Origin: Panopea generosa
Lineage: Eukaryota > Mollusca > Bivalvia > Adapedonta > Hiatellidae
Direction of reading: 5' to 3'
NCBI GenBank assembly: GCA_029582155.1
Contig: CM055901.1
Span: 49,109,206 to 49,173,205 of the forward strand
Length of the DNA stretch: 64,000 nucleotides
The notes beneath the pieces are model-generated. The model did not search any database and was not told where the DNA came from. It was given only the letters and a program-made list of their open reading frames with translations. Shown here piece after piece: positions 12,287 to 24,129 of this stretch. How positions within the stretch are numbered: position 1 is the first letter of the stretch; every line of letters starts with the position of its first letter. A program made the translations under genes and the position numbers.

Positions 12287-13054
12287 TAATTAGTTTAACC
12301 CAGAGTTATGTAAAATGTTTTGTACACTTGGCAAACACTTTATTTTCCGCTTGTCTTCATATTTTAGATTACAGACCTATTTTAAAATTACATTACCCGA
12401 CGTTAACAACCTTATCCAATAGTATACTATATTACGTTAATTTACATATAAGTTTGTGTTTCATGTCGCTGCACTGATTTCCCCCGTCATGATTGGATAC
12501 TATTAATGGCGTATTAGCATAAGAAAACACACCTTATCCGCCATTAAAATACGTATTATCAGTTTTATGTCAACATGAAAGCAAAGGCCAAGTGGGGCTG
12601 TTAATGCTCTAACAGTTCAATTGGATGCCGGGATAGTTTTTTGAAAATATATAACATGTTCAAAATGGTGCACTATGGATTAATAGAGAAATTGAGGACC
12701 GTTTCAAAGTACATAAATGGCTGGTTTTCAAAACGTATACAAACATTATCTTTTAAAAGACTCTGATTAAATTTAATAAAGATCAAAAGGAAAAGTGAAG
12801 AATGTCACAATGCAAAACTTTTCATTGTATCAAGGACTGCAACTCTTCTGCTTTGCACATGACAAAAAATTATCTGCACTGAACTCCACAACTAGGCATA
12901 AACAATTAAAATTGACATTATTTTTTCAGTTTCTTGAATTGAAACTATTTCATTATTCTAACTAAGCCAAAAAGCAGGGAACTGTCCAATACAATTCATA
13001 GCAATTTAGCGCTTATTGAACTATGACGTTATTCAAACATTCCCTGAAGCAACT

Positions 13055-13134
13055 GACCAATCAACGTGATCACGTGTGCTGCTATTTAACAGACCCAAGC
13101 GGGACCGCTTCCTATGTAAATTAAAAACAATACA
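13055..13134 (+). promoter_or_regulatory. promoter-like block with possible noncoding first exon (copy A)
   Basis: A CCAAT box (13057-13061), an E-box CACGTG (13071-13076) and TATTTAA (13083-13089) are followed about 45 bases later by a good donor, ACAG|gtgaga, at 13134/13135. The arrangement is the same in copy B (about 23159-23238). The transcript is unproven. Confidence 0.35.
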
Positions 13135-13447
13135 GGTGAGAAACTTTATAAGCATTTGGCTTCTGTTTTAATCCTTAATTGTTATATAATTTATGTTTTT
13201 ATGTATGCTACTCTTGAAATAAAATATGTTTAAACACATCTTTACTCATTAGTAAGGGACACATGCTAAATGATCAATGTAAATAAAGTTATAATTTATC
13301 AAACATTTGAGTCAAGGAAGAAAAATCTCAAGTTGAGATTAGCGTTTAGTGAAACTGCTGTTTGTGCCCCTGCATGTCTCAAATATTTATTTACATCAGC
13401 ATCTGCTGTTTATACACGAACATTCCTCCCCTAATATTCAGCAATAA

Positions 13448-13660
13448 CAAGAAATCGGAAATCGGACAAATACTGATCATGAGAAACATTGTAACTTTAT
13501 CAAAGTATGGATTAAAAAAGAATGGTTCAAGGAAATCGGAAATGACGCCAACAAGAGCGGTAAACTCATGGACTGGAATTTTGAAAACACTAAGCACAAG
13601 AAGTTGATCTTTAAACCTACTCCACCACCAAACACATGGCTCGTATCTTTAACACATTAG
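13448..13660 (+). CDS. exon-like 70-codon frame of unknown origin (copy A)
   Basis: A stop-to-stop frame of 70 codons without an initial Met ends at TAG (13658-13660). It contains CNFIKVWIKKEWFKEIGN, then LMDWNFENTKHKKLIF and KPTPPPNTWLVSLTH. Composition and order look like a real C-terminal exon. A possible acceptor is the pyrimidine-rich 'ttcctcccctaatattcag' just before it, but TAA follows in this frame. Copy B keeps the frame open with two amino-acid changes (D to N and I to F). I do not recognise the family. It could be a captured exon or a decayed gene. Confidence 0.35.
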   Translation, partial: QEIGNRTNTDHEKHCNFIKVWIKKEWFKEIGNDANKSGKLMDWNFENTKHKKLIFKPTPPPNTWLVSLTH

Positions 13661-13662
13661 GT

Positions 13663-16600
13663 ATATATATATCTTTATTTAAGTCTCATCTATGTACAAA
13701 CATATAAATAAAACATACAGTAACACATACAACGTACATAGCCATTCAATATTAGAATTACAAGAGACTATCGCTATAATATTAATTGACATAAAATATA
13801 TACAACTATCACAGATTATTCATGCATTATTTTTGAAAAAGATGTATACTATAAAGCATTATACACTAAGAATTGAGACACCGGCGCTAATCTTGGCTCG
13901 AGACCTAAAAGATTATTAAAATAACTTTTGTTAAATCGTGAAAGGAAAAATAAATGCAAATGCATCGCTATATAGTCAAAAGCTTTTTAAAAAATATTTT
14001 AAAAGATCAGTTATCACCCCAGATCAGATCTGGAATGACCTGATTAGCACCGATTTCTCAACATAATATAAAATTAATTTGTTTTACATTTAAGATATAA
14101 TACATTATTTATATAAAATATTTCTACGTTTTTGTAGTATTGTAAAACAGGTTTTGGCACATATTCTTATCATATCTTTATTGGAAAAGAGAAACTTCAT
14201 TTTATTACAGTCATCAAAATTATTAAAGTTTGCATCTATGCTTACTGCTTTAAGCATCAGATCTGTCCTAATATCTTTATAAGAGGCACATTTTAAAATA
14301 ACATGACACTCATCTTCTATAGCATCATTACAGAAAGGACATAACCGGTCATTCTCATTAATACCCTCATATCGACCAGTTTCTAGTTTTAATGGCGCAA
14401 CACCACATCTGAATTTTGCAAACGCTGATCTATGCTTCATTGGTAGCACAATTTTACAGTAATTTTCTACTTCATAATCATTTTTAAAAAGCCTATAAGT
14501 TCTTAATTTGTTACGTCCATTACCACGTATACTAGTTGTTTGATTAACACTTGCTTTCCACTCCGTAATATATATAGACATCATCTTTTCAAATACAGTA
14601 TCAACAAATTTAATTTTGTTAATATTTGAGTATGTATGAATATGAAGCTGTAAACTATCAAATTGATTTATAACTGTGAAAACCCAATTTTTACAAGAGT
14701 TATTAGCTTTATTTCGTGCCCAAATAAATATTCTTTTATTTAATCTTGTATCAATTGTATAGATGTTGCGTACCCAATGTCTGGCTATACATTTCCATTG
14801 TTTGACTATTGGAGGGACCCAACCCATATCGCCTGAAATGGCTGCAGTAGGTGTATATTTGCCAGTTCCCAGAAAAAATCGCATCGCCCTATTTTGTATT
14901 GAATTTATGCACGAATAAGATTTAACGCCCCATATTGTAGCTCCATACGATATAACAGACCAAACAAGTGAATTAAACAACTTTGTAAATACTTTATGGG
15001 GCATTCCACCTAAGCTTTTATACCTGGCAATAAGTAAACCTAGAGCACGACCAGCGCTTTGAGCCACTATTTTTGCAGTTACATTAAAATCTAGATGCTC
15101 TGTCAATGTTAATCCAAGATATACATATTTATCAGTATAAGTTAGAACATTGTCACCGCAAGTAAATACAATATCTGATTTAGCAATTGACAATGGTCTG
15201 AAATGTACGATGCTACTCTTAGTAAAGTTAATTGTCATACTGTTAATACTACACCAGCTATTTAACTCATTAAGCATATGCTGCAGGTTTTCTTCATTTT
15301 CAGCAAGAAGTACAATATCATCAGCATACATTAAAATGCTAACATTTTCATTATCAATACAGATACCTTTACCAAGGGATTTTATACGTAATGCTAGGTC
15401 ATTTATAAACAAATTGAATAATACGGGTGACAATGAACAGCCTTGTCTTAAACCAGAATTCACTGGAAACCAGTTGGTATAAAAATTATTTACCCTCACA
15501 CAGGAGGAAACAGATGCATATAAAGATTTGACAGCTACAAGCATTTTACTAGAAACACCAATACATTGCAACCTTTCCCAAAGCTTGTCTCTATTGATGT
15601 AATCGTAAGCTTTTTTAAAATCAATGAAAGCACAGAATGTAGAGCGTTTAAGCTTTTTCCTAGTATCTATAATATTTGTTAGAGATGAAAGTTGGTCTAT
15701 TGTGCTACGTTTTTTCCGAAAACCATTCTGCTCGTCAACAATTTTATTATTATTTTCCGACCAAATATATAGACGATTATTCAATATAGAACTATACAAT
15801 TTATACATGGATGATGATAATGATATACCCCTATAAGAGAGTGGGTCTTTTGGGTCGGCGGAGCTTGACTTAGGTATAGGATTTATAATAGATTTACCCC
15901 ATAAAGATGGAATACAACCTTTATTAAAACAAACATTAAAAAGAACATGTAAAAAGTATACCGAAGTATCATTTTTAAGAACATCCACCGGTATTTTATC
16001 TACACCATGTGCTTTACCTTTTTTAGCATTTTCAATAGCTTTTTTTACTTCTAGAATAGATATATGCTCATCCAAAATAAAACTAGTATTCGTGTTACCA
16101 ACATTATTATGATCATTAGTTCTTATGGAATCAATAGTAGAGTTATAAAGGTTACTATAATCTTTCTCCCATTTACTTAAAACATCCTTAACATCTGAAG
16201 TCAAGTTACCATCATCCAGAAGAACCTCCATTGGAATTGACTTTTTCTTGTTATTATGTATGCCTATTTTACCAATAGATTTCCAGAATTCTTTCGGATC
16301 ATTATTTATATCATTTAACATATCATCTTGTATTTTATACCAATGATGGCGTTTAGAGCGTTGAACCTCTCTATCAAATAACTTTCTAGCATAACAGTAA
16401 TCAGATTTGAGTTTATTTTTTAGATAAATAACATTACAGTTTAACCAATCTTTTTCAGACTTACAAACAGAGTTCCATAAATCAGTCAAAGTATTATTCC
16501 ACCAAGGCTTTCCAATGCGCCTTTTCTTATTGTTAATGCCGCAACATACAGACCTAAAAGGCAGCCGGTTATACATTTCATGATTAACAATGTCACACCA

Positions 16601-17593
16601 GCCATTAAAAGCCATATCGATGTCAGTTTGTGAACGGAGACTGCCTTCCAAGTCTGCAATTGCGGCATTAACCTTGGTAACAATATCAGTACCAGCCAAA
16701 AAATCATTTGGCATACTATGTACGTCAAATTTATCGTATCCATCAGTAACATCTGATTTATTCGTAAAAACAGTTGGATTTTCAAACTTTATACACCATG
16801 TTAATACTGAATGATCTGGAATACTTGTTGGAGCAATTGCACAAATATTATTACAAAGGTTGACGGCATCAACAGCACGTACAACTGAAAAATCATCGAA
16901 CAGTGATAGATTATCATGACTTACTAAACAGAAGTCAACAACGGAACAACCTTTAGTAGAAATAGATGTAAAATCATTGTTTATAAAATTACGACCATTA
17001 AGAATACACATATTGGCATTAATAAGAAATTCAATTAAAATATCACCAAATGCATTGGTCTTAAAATCAACGACATTTCTTTCACACAAAGAATCAACAC
17101 CAACAATAAAATCATTGTTATCGCCACAACGGCTATTGAAATCTCCACATATAAACGGTATTCCTACATTTTGGTATTCATACATATCCGTCAAAAGATT
17201 ATCGTAAAAATTAAAAGCATCTACGTGACGGGACGAGTTCTCGGGAGGAAGGTAACATACGCATGGTAAAATCACGATATCTTCTGTTTTATGAGTAAGT
17301 TGTAACCAAAGAACACCTTCTCTAGTGTTATCTAGAACAGATATATTAAACCACTTTACAATGTCATTGCGAATAAAAAGTCCAACTCCCCCAGAACCCG
17401 TCCTAGCCCGTATATGTAAGTTTTTGCGATTATTACCGTACCATTGGTAACCTTCTAGCTGTAGTACATCACTAGCTTTAAGATGGGATTCGGCAATGCC
17501 TATAATATCTAGGTTTAGAGAGTTCAAACATGATGACCTCAACATAAAATTATCACTAGTAGAATCACAATTCCAACCCCTAACATTCCAGAT
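13663..17593 (-). mobile_element. 5'-truncated non-LTR retrotransposon (LINE), young insertion
   Basis: This is 3931 bases inserted into copy A of the duplication and absent from the matching site in copy B (23761-23766). A 6-bp direct repeat TTAGGT flanks it (13657-13662 and 17594-17599). Read on the minus strand, it starts in the endonuclease domain and ends with about 440 bases of 3' UTR and an AATAAAGATATATATATA-like tail instead of poly(A). The first-ORF region and 5' UTR are missing, as expected for incomplete target-primed reverse transcription. Confidence 0.95.
14105..17593 (-). CDS. LINE ORF2: AP-endonuclease and reverse transcriptase (uninterrupted, N-terminus truncated)
   Basis: The frame is open from the insertion edge; the first Met is at 17545, giving 1146 residues. 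Upstream in-frame codons read IWNVRGWN, the first endonuclease motif with its catalytic Asn. Next come IIGIAESHL (Glu, about residue 19), FICGDFNSRCGD (about 133) and SIPDHS (about 240). RT motifs are GFRKKRSTIDQ, FIDFKKAYD (about 640), GLRQGCSLSP and MYADDIVLL (YADD, about 740), then YVYLGLTL. A C-terminal zinc-knuckle-like CPFC...HVILKC (C-x2-C-x7-H-x4-C) lies near residue 1085. All visible catalytic motifs are present, so the enzyme core could be active, but a promoter and ORF1 are absent. The domain order suits I/Nimb/Jockey-like clades; the exact clade is uncertain. Related relics lie at 39615-42905 and 54108-54590. Confidence 0.93.
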   Translation of the reverse strand: MWNVRGWNCDSTSDNFMLRSSCLNSLNLDIIGIAESHLKASDVLQLEGYQWYGNNRKNLHIRARTGSGGVGLFIRNDIVKWFNISVLDNTREGVLWLQLTHKTEDIVILPCVCYLPPENSSRHVDAFNFYDNLLTDMYEYQNVGIPFICGDFNSRCGDNNDFIVGVDSLCERNVVDFKTNAFGDILIEFLINANMCILNGRNFINNDFTSISTKGCSVVDFCLVSHDNLSLFDDFSVVRAVDAVNLCNNICAIAPTSIPDHSVLTWCIKFENPTVFTNKSDVTDGYDKFDVHSMPNDFLAGTDIVTKVNAAIADLEGSLRSQTDIDMAFNGWCDIVNHEMYNRLPFRSVCCGINNKKRRIGKPWWNNTLTDLWNSVCKSEKDWLNCNVIYLKNKLKSDYCYARKLFDREVQRSKRHHWYKIQDDMLNDINNDPKEFWKSIGKIGIHNNKKKSIPMEVLLDDGNLTSDVKDVLSKWEKDYSNLYNSTIDSIRTNDHNNVGNTNTSFILDEHISILEVKKAIENAKKGKAHGVDKIPVDVLKNDTSVYFLHVLFNVCFNKGCIPSLWGKSIINPIPKSSSADPKDPLSYRGISLSSSMYKLYSSILNNRLYIWSENNNKIVDEQNGFRKKRSTIDQLSSLTNIIDTRKKLKRSTFCAFIDFKKAYDYINRDKLWERLQCIGVSSKMLVAVKSLYASVSSCVRVNNFYTNWFPVNSGLRQGCSLSPVLFNLFINDLALRIKSLGKGICIDNENVSILMYADDIVLLAENEENLQHMLNELNSWCSINSMTINFTKSSIVHFRPLSIAKSDIVFTCGDNVLTYTDKYVYLGLTLTEHLDFNVTAKIVAQSAGRALGLLIARYKSLGGMPHKVFTKLFNSLVWSVISYGATIWGVKSYSCINSIQNRAMRFFLGTGKYTPTAAISGDMGWVPPIVKQWKCIARHWVRNIYTIDTRLNKRIFIWARNKANNSCKNWVFTVINQFDSLQLHIHTYSNINKIKFVDTVFEKMMSIYITEWKASVNQTTSIRGNGRNKLRTYRLFKNDYEVENYCKIVLPMKHRSAFAKFRCGVAPLKLETGRYEGINENDRLCPFCNDAIEDECHVILKCASYKDIRTDLMLKAVSIDANFNNFDDCNKMKFLFSNKDMIRICAKTCFTILQKRRNILYK

Positions 17594-17959
17594 TTAGGTG
17601 TCAAAGTTAACACAAACACTCCAGGTCACACATAACATCCCTAACATTTCTGTTAGTGGAGAAACACCTTAGAATGAATCTGAAGAACCACTTAAACATG
17701 TTCAACACAAAGTCATCACATCAACTCCGGTGAGAGACAATTCACTTTGACAAGTGACCTCGAGACATCGGACGCATTAGACCAGTCGACCATGATGGTA
17801 AAGATTCCATTTTTTGAAAACAACTGAATGATGTTGTTAAAGAAACATCTCCTATAACTTTCTGTTCAGTAAATGAAGGCATGTTTATTGAATCACAAAG
17901 AAGAAGGTCTCATTCGAAGATAATAGTTGACTCCGTTCTTGTAAATAGATAATAAATAT

Positions 17960-19990
17960 TGTAAATAAATCTTATCTATAAGAAATTCATTAATACACTG
18001 GTCGACATTTTCCGTTTTATTCGCCAGTGTTTTAGCATAGCCCGATACTGGCCAGGAAGGGACTTTATCGCGAGCCGCGATTTCGTATTTGTTGTAGGTC
18101 TCTGTGTATAAAATCGTTTAATATATTTACTTCTTATTTCATTATATGTTCGACATTTTAAAACAAAATGGCATTCGTCTTCAATGACATTATTACAAAA
18201 AGGCAAATACGTTCGTGCCGTTCTATTCTTTCTATACCTTACCTTCCGGTTTGGATTCTTAAGTAATGGGCTGACAATCGCAACCTCGTCATTAAACACC
18301 TCATTGATTTAGTACGTATAACGTTTAAATAGTTTACGTATTCCCAATTAACCTTTACTGATTTGTATAAAGTTTATACCCTATTTGTTGCCATATCCGT
18401 CCACCAGTTGTGTAAAAAGGTGTCGATTAGTCTTTGTTTGAACACCGCTGGAAAATGCTTACTGTTCAATGAGTAGGGTTCATTCCATGCGTATAGAAAA
18501 CCATTGGAACTTAATATAGATTTTACTTTAGACACCAAGTTTACAAGTCCATTTTCACAATCTAACAATGCACTTTGATAAATCGTCTTTATTATAATAG
18601 TAGTAGTACATACTACCTTTAACCAATATTTAATTATTTGTACATATCTGTTGATGAATAAAGGATACCGCCCAAACTCCCCATAAATACCCGCATTACT
18701 TGTTAATCGTTTTACCCTAAGCATTTGTTTGCAATATTTTAAAATGAATCCTTTCAATTTCTTTAGACTTTGTTAATGCCCATACCTCCGAACTGTAATT
18801 CATAATTGATGTCACAAAAGCATCAAACAATTGCATACATATTTTTAGATTTAGTTAATATTTTCTCGTATCTATTGAAAGAAGGTTCATTTCCTTGAGG
18901 GCTTTGCCATGTAATGACTGTTGGTTTAATAAAAATGATCCCGTATAGTTTAAAATTACCCCAAGGTAGTTCAAATCGTCAACTACCTCAATCGTCTTAC
19001 TATTATTTATAAGTCCATTTTTCGTGTTCACTAGTTTTGCCCCTTTTACGGAATACATTAATTTTTCGTCTTATCTGTATTGACCTCTAATCCCCAATTA
19101 TTACAGTAACTGATAAAAGATTAAAACTATTTTGGAGGTCCACTATTGTTAAACCTAACAAAACCATATCATCTGCGAATAGAATGAGTATAAGCGTTAA
19201 ATAGCTCAAAGAGATTCCATTTCTATATGTGTTTGTGGATATAGCTCAAGGTCCTCAAGGAAAAGAGAAAACATAATCGGCGAGGCGATTTCTCATTGTT
19301 TTAGTCCAATTGCTATATCGAATAACTCCGAATATGTGACGACACACTGCTTAACACATGATTTAACAATTGTATACATTGATTTCATTATTCTTAGCAT
19401 TCTGCCATTGATGCCTAGTTTGAAAATCGTTAGCCACATTGCATTCCTGTTAATTGAATCGAAGCCTTCTTGAGGTCAATGAAGGCACAATATAAGCGTG
19501 TTTTTTTTATCGTTTAATATTTTCTATTAGGCTTTGCCTATTAGGCTTTGCAAAATAAAAATAGCATCCACTTTTGATTTACCTTTTCTAAACCCGAACT
19601 GAGCATCCGAGATAACGTCATAATTTTCACACCAATTGCTAATACGCCGATTTAAAATGCTTGTAAAAAGTTTACCCATACTGCTAACAAGTGTTATTCC
19701 ATTATAAAGGTTTACGTTGTGTTTATCTCATTTTTTATGGATCGGTATGATAACGCCTTTTGTCCATTCTTCTGGGAAAAAGCCAGAATAAAAAAAATGC
19801 ATTAAAAATATCAGTAATATGACCAGATGATATGTCGCTTTCTGCAATGAAATATTCGTTTAAAGTATTTTCGCTGGAAACTATATTATTTTTACTTGAA
19901 GAACAAATAGTAGTATAATAGGATTGAAAATAGGAGGTAAATATGGACACATTTTTGTGGAAAATGGACACAATTTTGCGGAAATCCAAT
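17960..19990 (-). pseudogene. degenerate LINE RT relic (copy A)
   Basis: Broken minus-strand frames follow RT order from right to left. FPRRMDKRRYHTDP is a frameshifted EEWTKGVIIPIHK. It is followed by DAQFGFRKGKSKVDAI, remnants of the polymerase core, DDLNYLGVIL, a long C-terminal part (LKYCKQMLRVKR...GEFGRYPLF) and a zinc-knuckle-like CNNVIEDECHFVLKC. There are many stops and frameshifts. One nonsense change near 19730 is absent from copy B. It is older than the duplication, since both copies share most lesions. Confidence 0.85.
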
Positions 19991-20741
19991 ATAAAGATAA
20001 CCGATAATCGCCGAAGGCGGTATATTAGTTGTAATTATCACAAACGATCTTAAAACACGGAAACGGCCGAGCGAATATCGGCTTTTATTTTACTTTGGCA
20101 GGTGGGTTTGAAGGTAAAAGAAGGAAATAGCTTGAAGTTTTATTTATTTACATTATGTATAAACAAGATTTTGCCTTGCAAAAGGTTCCTTCTAGCGCAT
20201 CCCCGGATGTTTTCGTCACGTGATTAACACATACGAGCACCTGCATATATAAACACACACACATTTTACACATATGCAGTTACGGAATGCAAAAAAAAAA
20301 GATCTAGACAGGTCAAAATATATGAAAGGAAGCATTTGTAAATATGAACTTCAGCATTTGTAAATATTGCACATATATATTTGAAACTAAATTATCACGC
20401 GACAAGCGACTATTTCATTACGTGATTATTTGGCGGGAGTTTATGCATATTCATTATATTAATCTCTATTCTATATTATCAAATATTCAATGCAGGGGTT
20501 AATACTCTATACGAATAATTGTTCCTTGTCGGTCTGCTGTTAAAAACTTGCATTTTTACAATAGATTGATCTAAGGCGCATGAATATACATTGGCATAGA
20601 GGCTATTCGTAATAAATATGCATGAGTCCAAGAAAGCGCGGTAGACTGGTCCTCTGCGTACTACGAAATTTTTAATGGGTACCATATCAGGACAGAGAAC
20701 CAGATTAAGATGGCGGCGCCCTACTGTTCGGCATGCCTTTG

Positions 20742-21208
20742 AGGTGTAACCCCACCATTGATTTTTGTTCTTTATTCTATAGTAAATAATAAAAGTTTGA
20801 AGGCTTGTCATTCATAGAGAGTCCCAAATGAAAGAAGTGAAACCTACATTTTACTGTTTGTCAACCTCTGCACTATCATAATATGATGAGAAAAGTAGGG
20901 GTCATGTGTCATATAAGAGATTTTTTTTCTGCTCAGTGTGTACACTGGTGACAAAGTGAAAGTAGACTTCCGAAATCATGAATTCATACCCCAATTTCCA
21001 AGCATCATTTTTTTTTCTAAATTCACAATTCAAACATGACAATGCTATCAAAATGTTCAAAATACATCAATAATGCCATTCAAATAAAAAAATGAGCATT
21101 AAAATAAGGAAAATGCATTTTTAAAGAAGAAGAAATGAGGATTATTTATAACCGCCATTATGCGATACCCCACGGAGCACTTCCTTTTTGCAATGGTGGC
21201 ACTATGCC
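20742..21208 (+). mobile_element. MITE-like element, about 0.47 kb (copy A)
   Basis: The ends are imperfectly inverted: GGTGTAACCCCACCATTG and CAATGGTGGCACTATGCC. The inside carries ATAAAAGTTTGAAGGCTTGTC, then CTGCTCAGTGTGTACAC. Further copies lie at 26911-27376 (by duplication), 31932-32398 (inverted, independent) and 11890-12008 (partial). No transposase is encoded. Confidence 0.75.
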
Positions 21209-21279
21209 TTGATAGTACTATTGTATCCATTACCTGCTCAGTCAAGTGTAAATTGTCCACCATAAGTGTTCCTTCTCTT

Positions 21280-22548
21280 GAGAAGGAACAATAAATTAAC
21301 ATAAAAAAGCAGTCGTTTTTAAAAATGTTCTTATGCAAATAGTTTTATTAGATTTTACAAAATAGTATTCTCATCATACGTTGGTTATTTGAAGATTACA
21401 CCCACCCCATCCCCCGTATCTATAATGGTATCGTCTATCTACGACATTGTATATTTGGTTTTATTTATCTACGACAAAAGGGGTGTCAGGTTAATGCAGA
21501 AAATATCAGCGAACGTTGAACTTTCAGAAATCACGTATTTAATATATAAAGTTACCATAAGTAATATACGGTTCATTTTATTTTGTTTATTAGTGTTTAA
21601 CAAAATAGTATAAAGTGAATCAATTTGAATCAATTTTTTATATAACTCATCGTTCTGTGTAAACTCGGTTACAATTACGTATATTAAGGACTTGTATAAA
21701 TCCTTGGGCACATCGATTGTTATCTATTATCCTCTGCTGTAGAACTTCGTACATATAAATTAAGTTGTCAATTAGGGATCGGTTTTCACGTTTTATACGC
21801 TGACTGCGGTAAGCGTACAGATATATTTTGACAGTTATTTTAGAGATTTAACTCCTCATTTAACTGAGTTAACTCTACACTTCTAATGCATAGACTTTAG
21901 AAACAAGGAGTCAACAAAAAGTGGTTGAAGAGTTACAAAACATAACACATTATTTTAAACTTATTTGATAACATTAAATAGCGTTACTAAAGCGAAATGT
22001 ATACAAGCAACATAATAAAATGTGATGTGCACATTCTATGCCCGTATAAACATATAAACATTAAATAGCGTTACTAAAGCGAAACGGTTGTAACCATCAA
22101 AATATAATGTGATGTCTATTCGCGGTAAATATTTATTCAGGGTTTTATGGTTCGATTCGATAAGAAAAGATACCATTCATACTGCTATCAAACGTACAGC
22201 CAGACAACTTTTTTTCTTTATCAGTGATTTATATTGTACTTTAGCATTGGCTAGTGACTGTCTTATTTCTCTTGATTTTTCCATGTTTTACACGTAAGAG
22301 TACAAACAATAAGTACAGAAAAGTGAGACAGCTGCAGTTGTCAACAAATCACGTTGTTATATTTTCATACCACAGGAATTGTACGTGCTGATTTGACAGT
22401 ATTATAAATAGTCATACAAAGACCTTCATAAAAATAGTAATAATAAGTTGTTTTAAAAAAAAGTCTGTATAATAAGCATAGTCGATCCGTAAGGGAACCA
22501 TGTAAACTTGGCAAATTTGACTAGTTCAACGTTGTTGGCGGCAATTTC
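21280..22548. other. spacer between duplicated segments; no gene seen
   Basis: This is unique AT-rich sequence. The only structure noticed is an 86-bp-spaced direct repeat (AACATTAAATAGCGTTACTA near 21971 and 22057, each followed by an ATAATGTGATGT-like string). Confidence 0.6.
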
Positions 22549-23158
22549 TATAAGTTTGTGTTTTCATGTCGCTGCACTGATTTCCCCCGGTCATGATTGG
22601 ATACTATTAATGGCGTATTAGCATAAGAAAACACACCTTATCCGCCATTAAAATACGTATTATCAGTTTTATGTCAACATGAAAGCAAAGGCCAAGTGGG
22701 GCTGTTAATGCTCTAACAGTTCAATTGGATGCCGGGATAGTTTTTTGAAAATATATAACATGTTCAAAATGGTGCACTATGGATTAATAGAGAAATTGAG
22801 GACCGTTTCAAAGTACATAAATGGCTGGTTTTCAAAACGTATACAAACATTATCTTTTAAAAGACTCTGATTAAATTTAATAAAGATCAAAAGGAAAAGT
22901 GAAGAATGTCACAATGCAAAACTTTTCATTGTATCGAGGACTGCAACTCTTCTGCTTTGCACATGACAAAAAATAATCTGCACTGAACTCCACAACTAGG
23001 CATAAACAATTAAAATTGACATTATTTTTTCAGTTTCTTGAATTGAAACTATTTCATTATTCTAACTAAGCCAAAAAGCAGGGAACTGTCCAATACAATT
23101 CATAGCAATTTAGCGCTTATTGAACTATGACGTTATTCAAACATTCCCTGAAGCAACT

Positions 23159-23238
23159 GACCAATCAACGTGATCACGTGTGCTGCTATTTAACAGACCC
23201 AAGCGGGACCGCTTCCTATGTAAATTAAAAACAATACA
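23159..23238 (+). promoter_or_regulatory. promoter-like block (copy B)
   Basis: It has the same CCAAT, CACGTG and TATTTAA elements and CAG|gtgaga donor as the copy A block, with no difference seen over about 80 bases. Confidence 0.33.
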
Positions 23239-23551
23239 GGTGAGAAACTTTATAAGCATTTGGCTTCTGTTTTAATCCTTAATTGTTATAGTATTTATGT
23301 TTTTATGTATGCTACTCTTGAAATAAAATATGTTTAAACACATCTTTACTCATTAGTAAGGGACACATGCTAAATGATCAATGTAAATAAAGTTATAATT
23401 TATCAAACATTTGAGTCAAGGAAGAAAAATCTCAAGTTGAGATTAGCGTTTAGTGAAACTGCTGTTTGTGCCCCTGCATGTCTCAAATATTTATTTACAT
23501 CAGCATCTGCTGTTTATACACGAACATTCCTCCCCTAATATTCAGCAATAA

Positions 23552-23764
23552 CAAGAAATCGGAAATCGGACAAATACTAATCATGAGAAACATTGTAACT
23601 TTATCAAAGTATGGATTAAAAAAGAATGGTTCAAGGAATTCGGAAATGACGCCAACAAGAGCGGTAAACTCATGGACTGGAATTTTGAAAACACTAAGCA
23701 CAAGAAGTTGATCTTTAAACCTACTCCACCACCAAACACATGGCTCGTATCTTTAACACATTAG
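23552..23764 (+). CDS. exon-like 70-codon frame of unknown origin (copy B)
   Basis: This is the counterpart of 13448-13660. The frame remains open to the same TAG, with N for D in the HEKHCN region and F for I in KEWFKEFGN. Two of the few nucleotide differences are non-synonymous, so conservation gives no evidence for selection. Confidence 0.35.
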   Translation, partial: QEIGNRTNTNHEKHCNFIKVWIKKEWFKEFGNDANKSGKLMDWNFENTKHKKLIFKPTPPPNTWLVSLTH

Positions 23765-24129
23765 GTGTCAAAGTTAACACAAACACTCCAGGTCACACAT
23801 AACATCCCTAACATTTCTGTTAGTGGAGAAACACCTTAGAATGAATCTGAAGAACCACTTAAACATGTTCAACACAAAGTCATCACATCAACTCCGGTGA
23901 GAGACAATTCACTTTGACAAGTGACCTCGAGACATCGGACGCATTAGACCAGTCGACCATGATGGTAAAGATTCCATTTTTTGAAAACAACTGAATGATG
24001 TTGTTAAAGAAACATCTCCTATAACTTTCTGTTCAGTAAATGAAGGCATGTTTATTGAATCACAAAGAAGAAGGTCTCATTCGAAGATAATAGTTGACTC
24101 CGTTCTTGTAAATAGATAATAAATATTGT

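Larger units (their letters stand above)
12447..21279. repeat. segmental duplication, copy A (interrupted by a LINE)
   Basis: Excluding the insertion at 13663-17593, about 4.9 kb matches 22549-27447 in the same orientation. The similarity looks like 98-99% by eye. Homology starts at TATAAGTTTGTG and stops at CCTTCTCTT. Both copies carry the same promoter-like block, exon-like frame, broken LINE and MITE. About 1.27 kb of unrelated sequence separates them. Confidence 0.95.

Noticed and set aside
14900..17207. Plus-strand and alternative minus-strand frames of 70-110 codons over the LINE
   Set aside because: Shadows of the intact minus-strand ORF2.
20479..20811. 110-codon minus-strand frame present in both duplicates (also 26647-26979)
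   Set aside because: It spans the boundary of a MITE and flanking sequence, has no motif, and its conservation only reflects the recent duplication.
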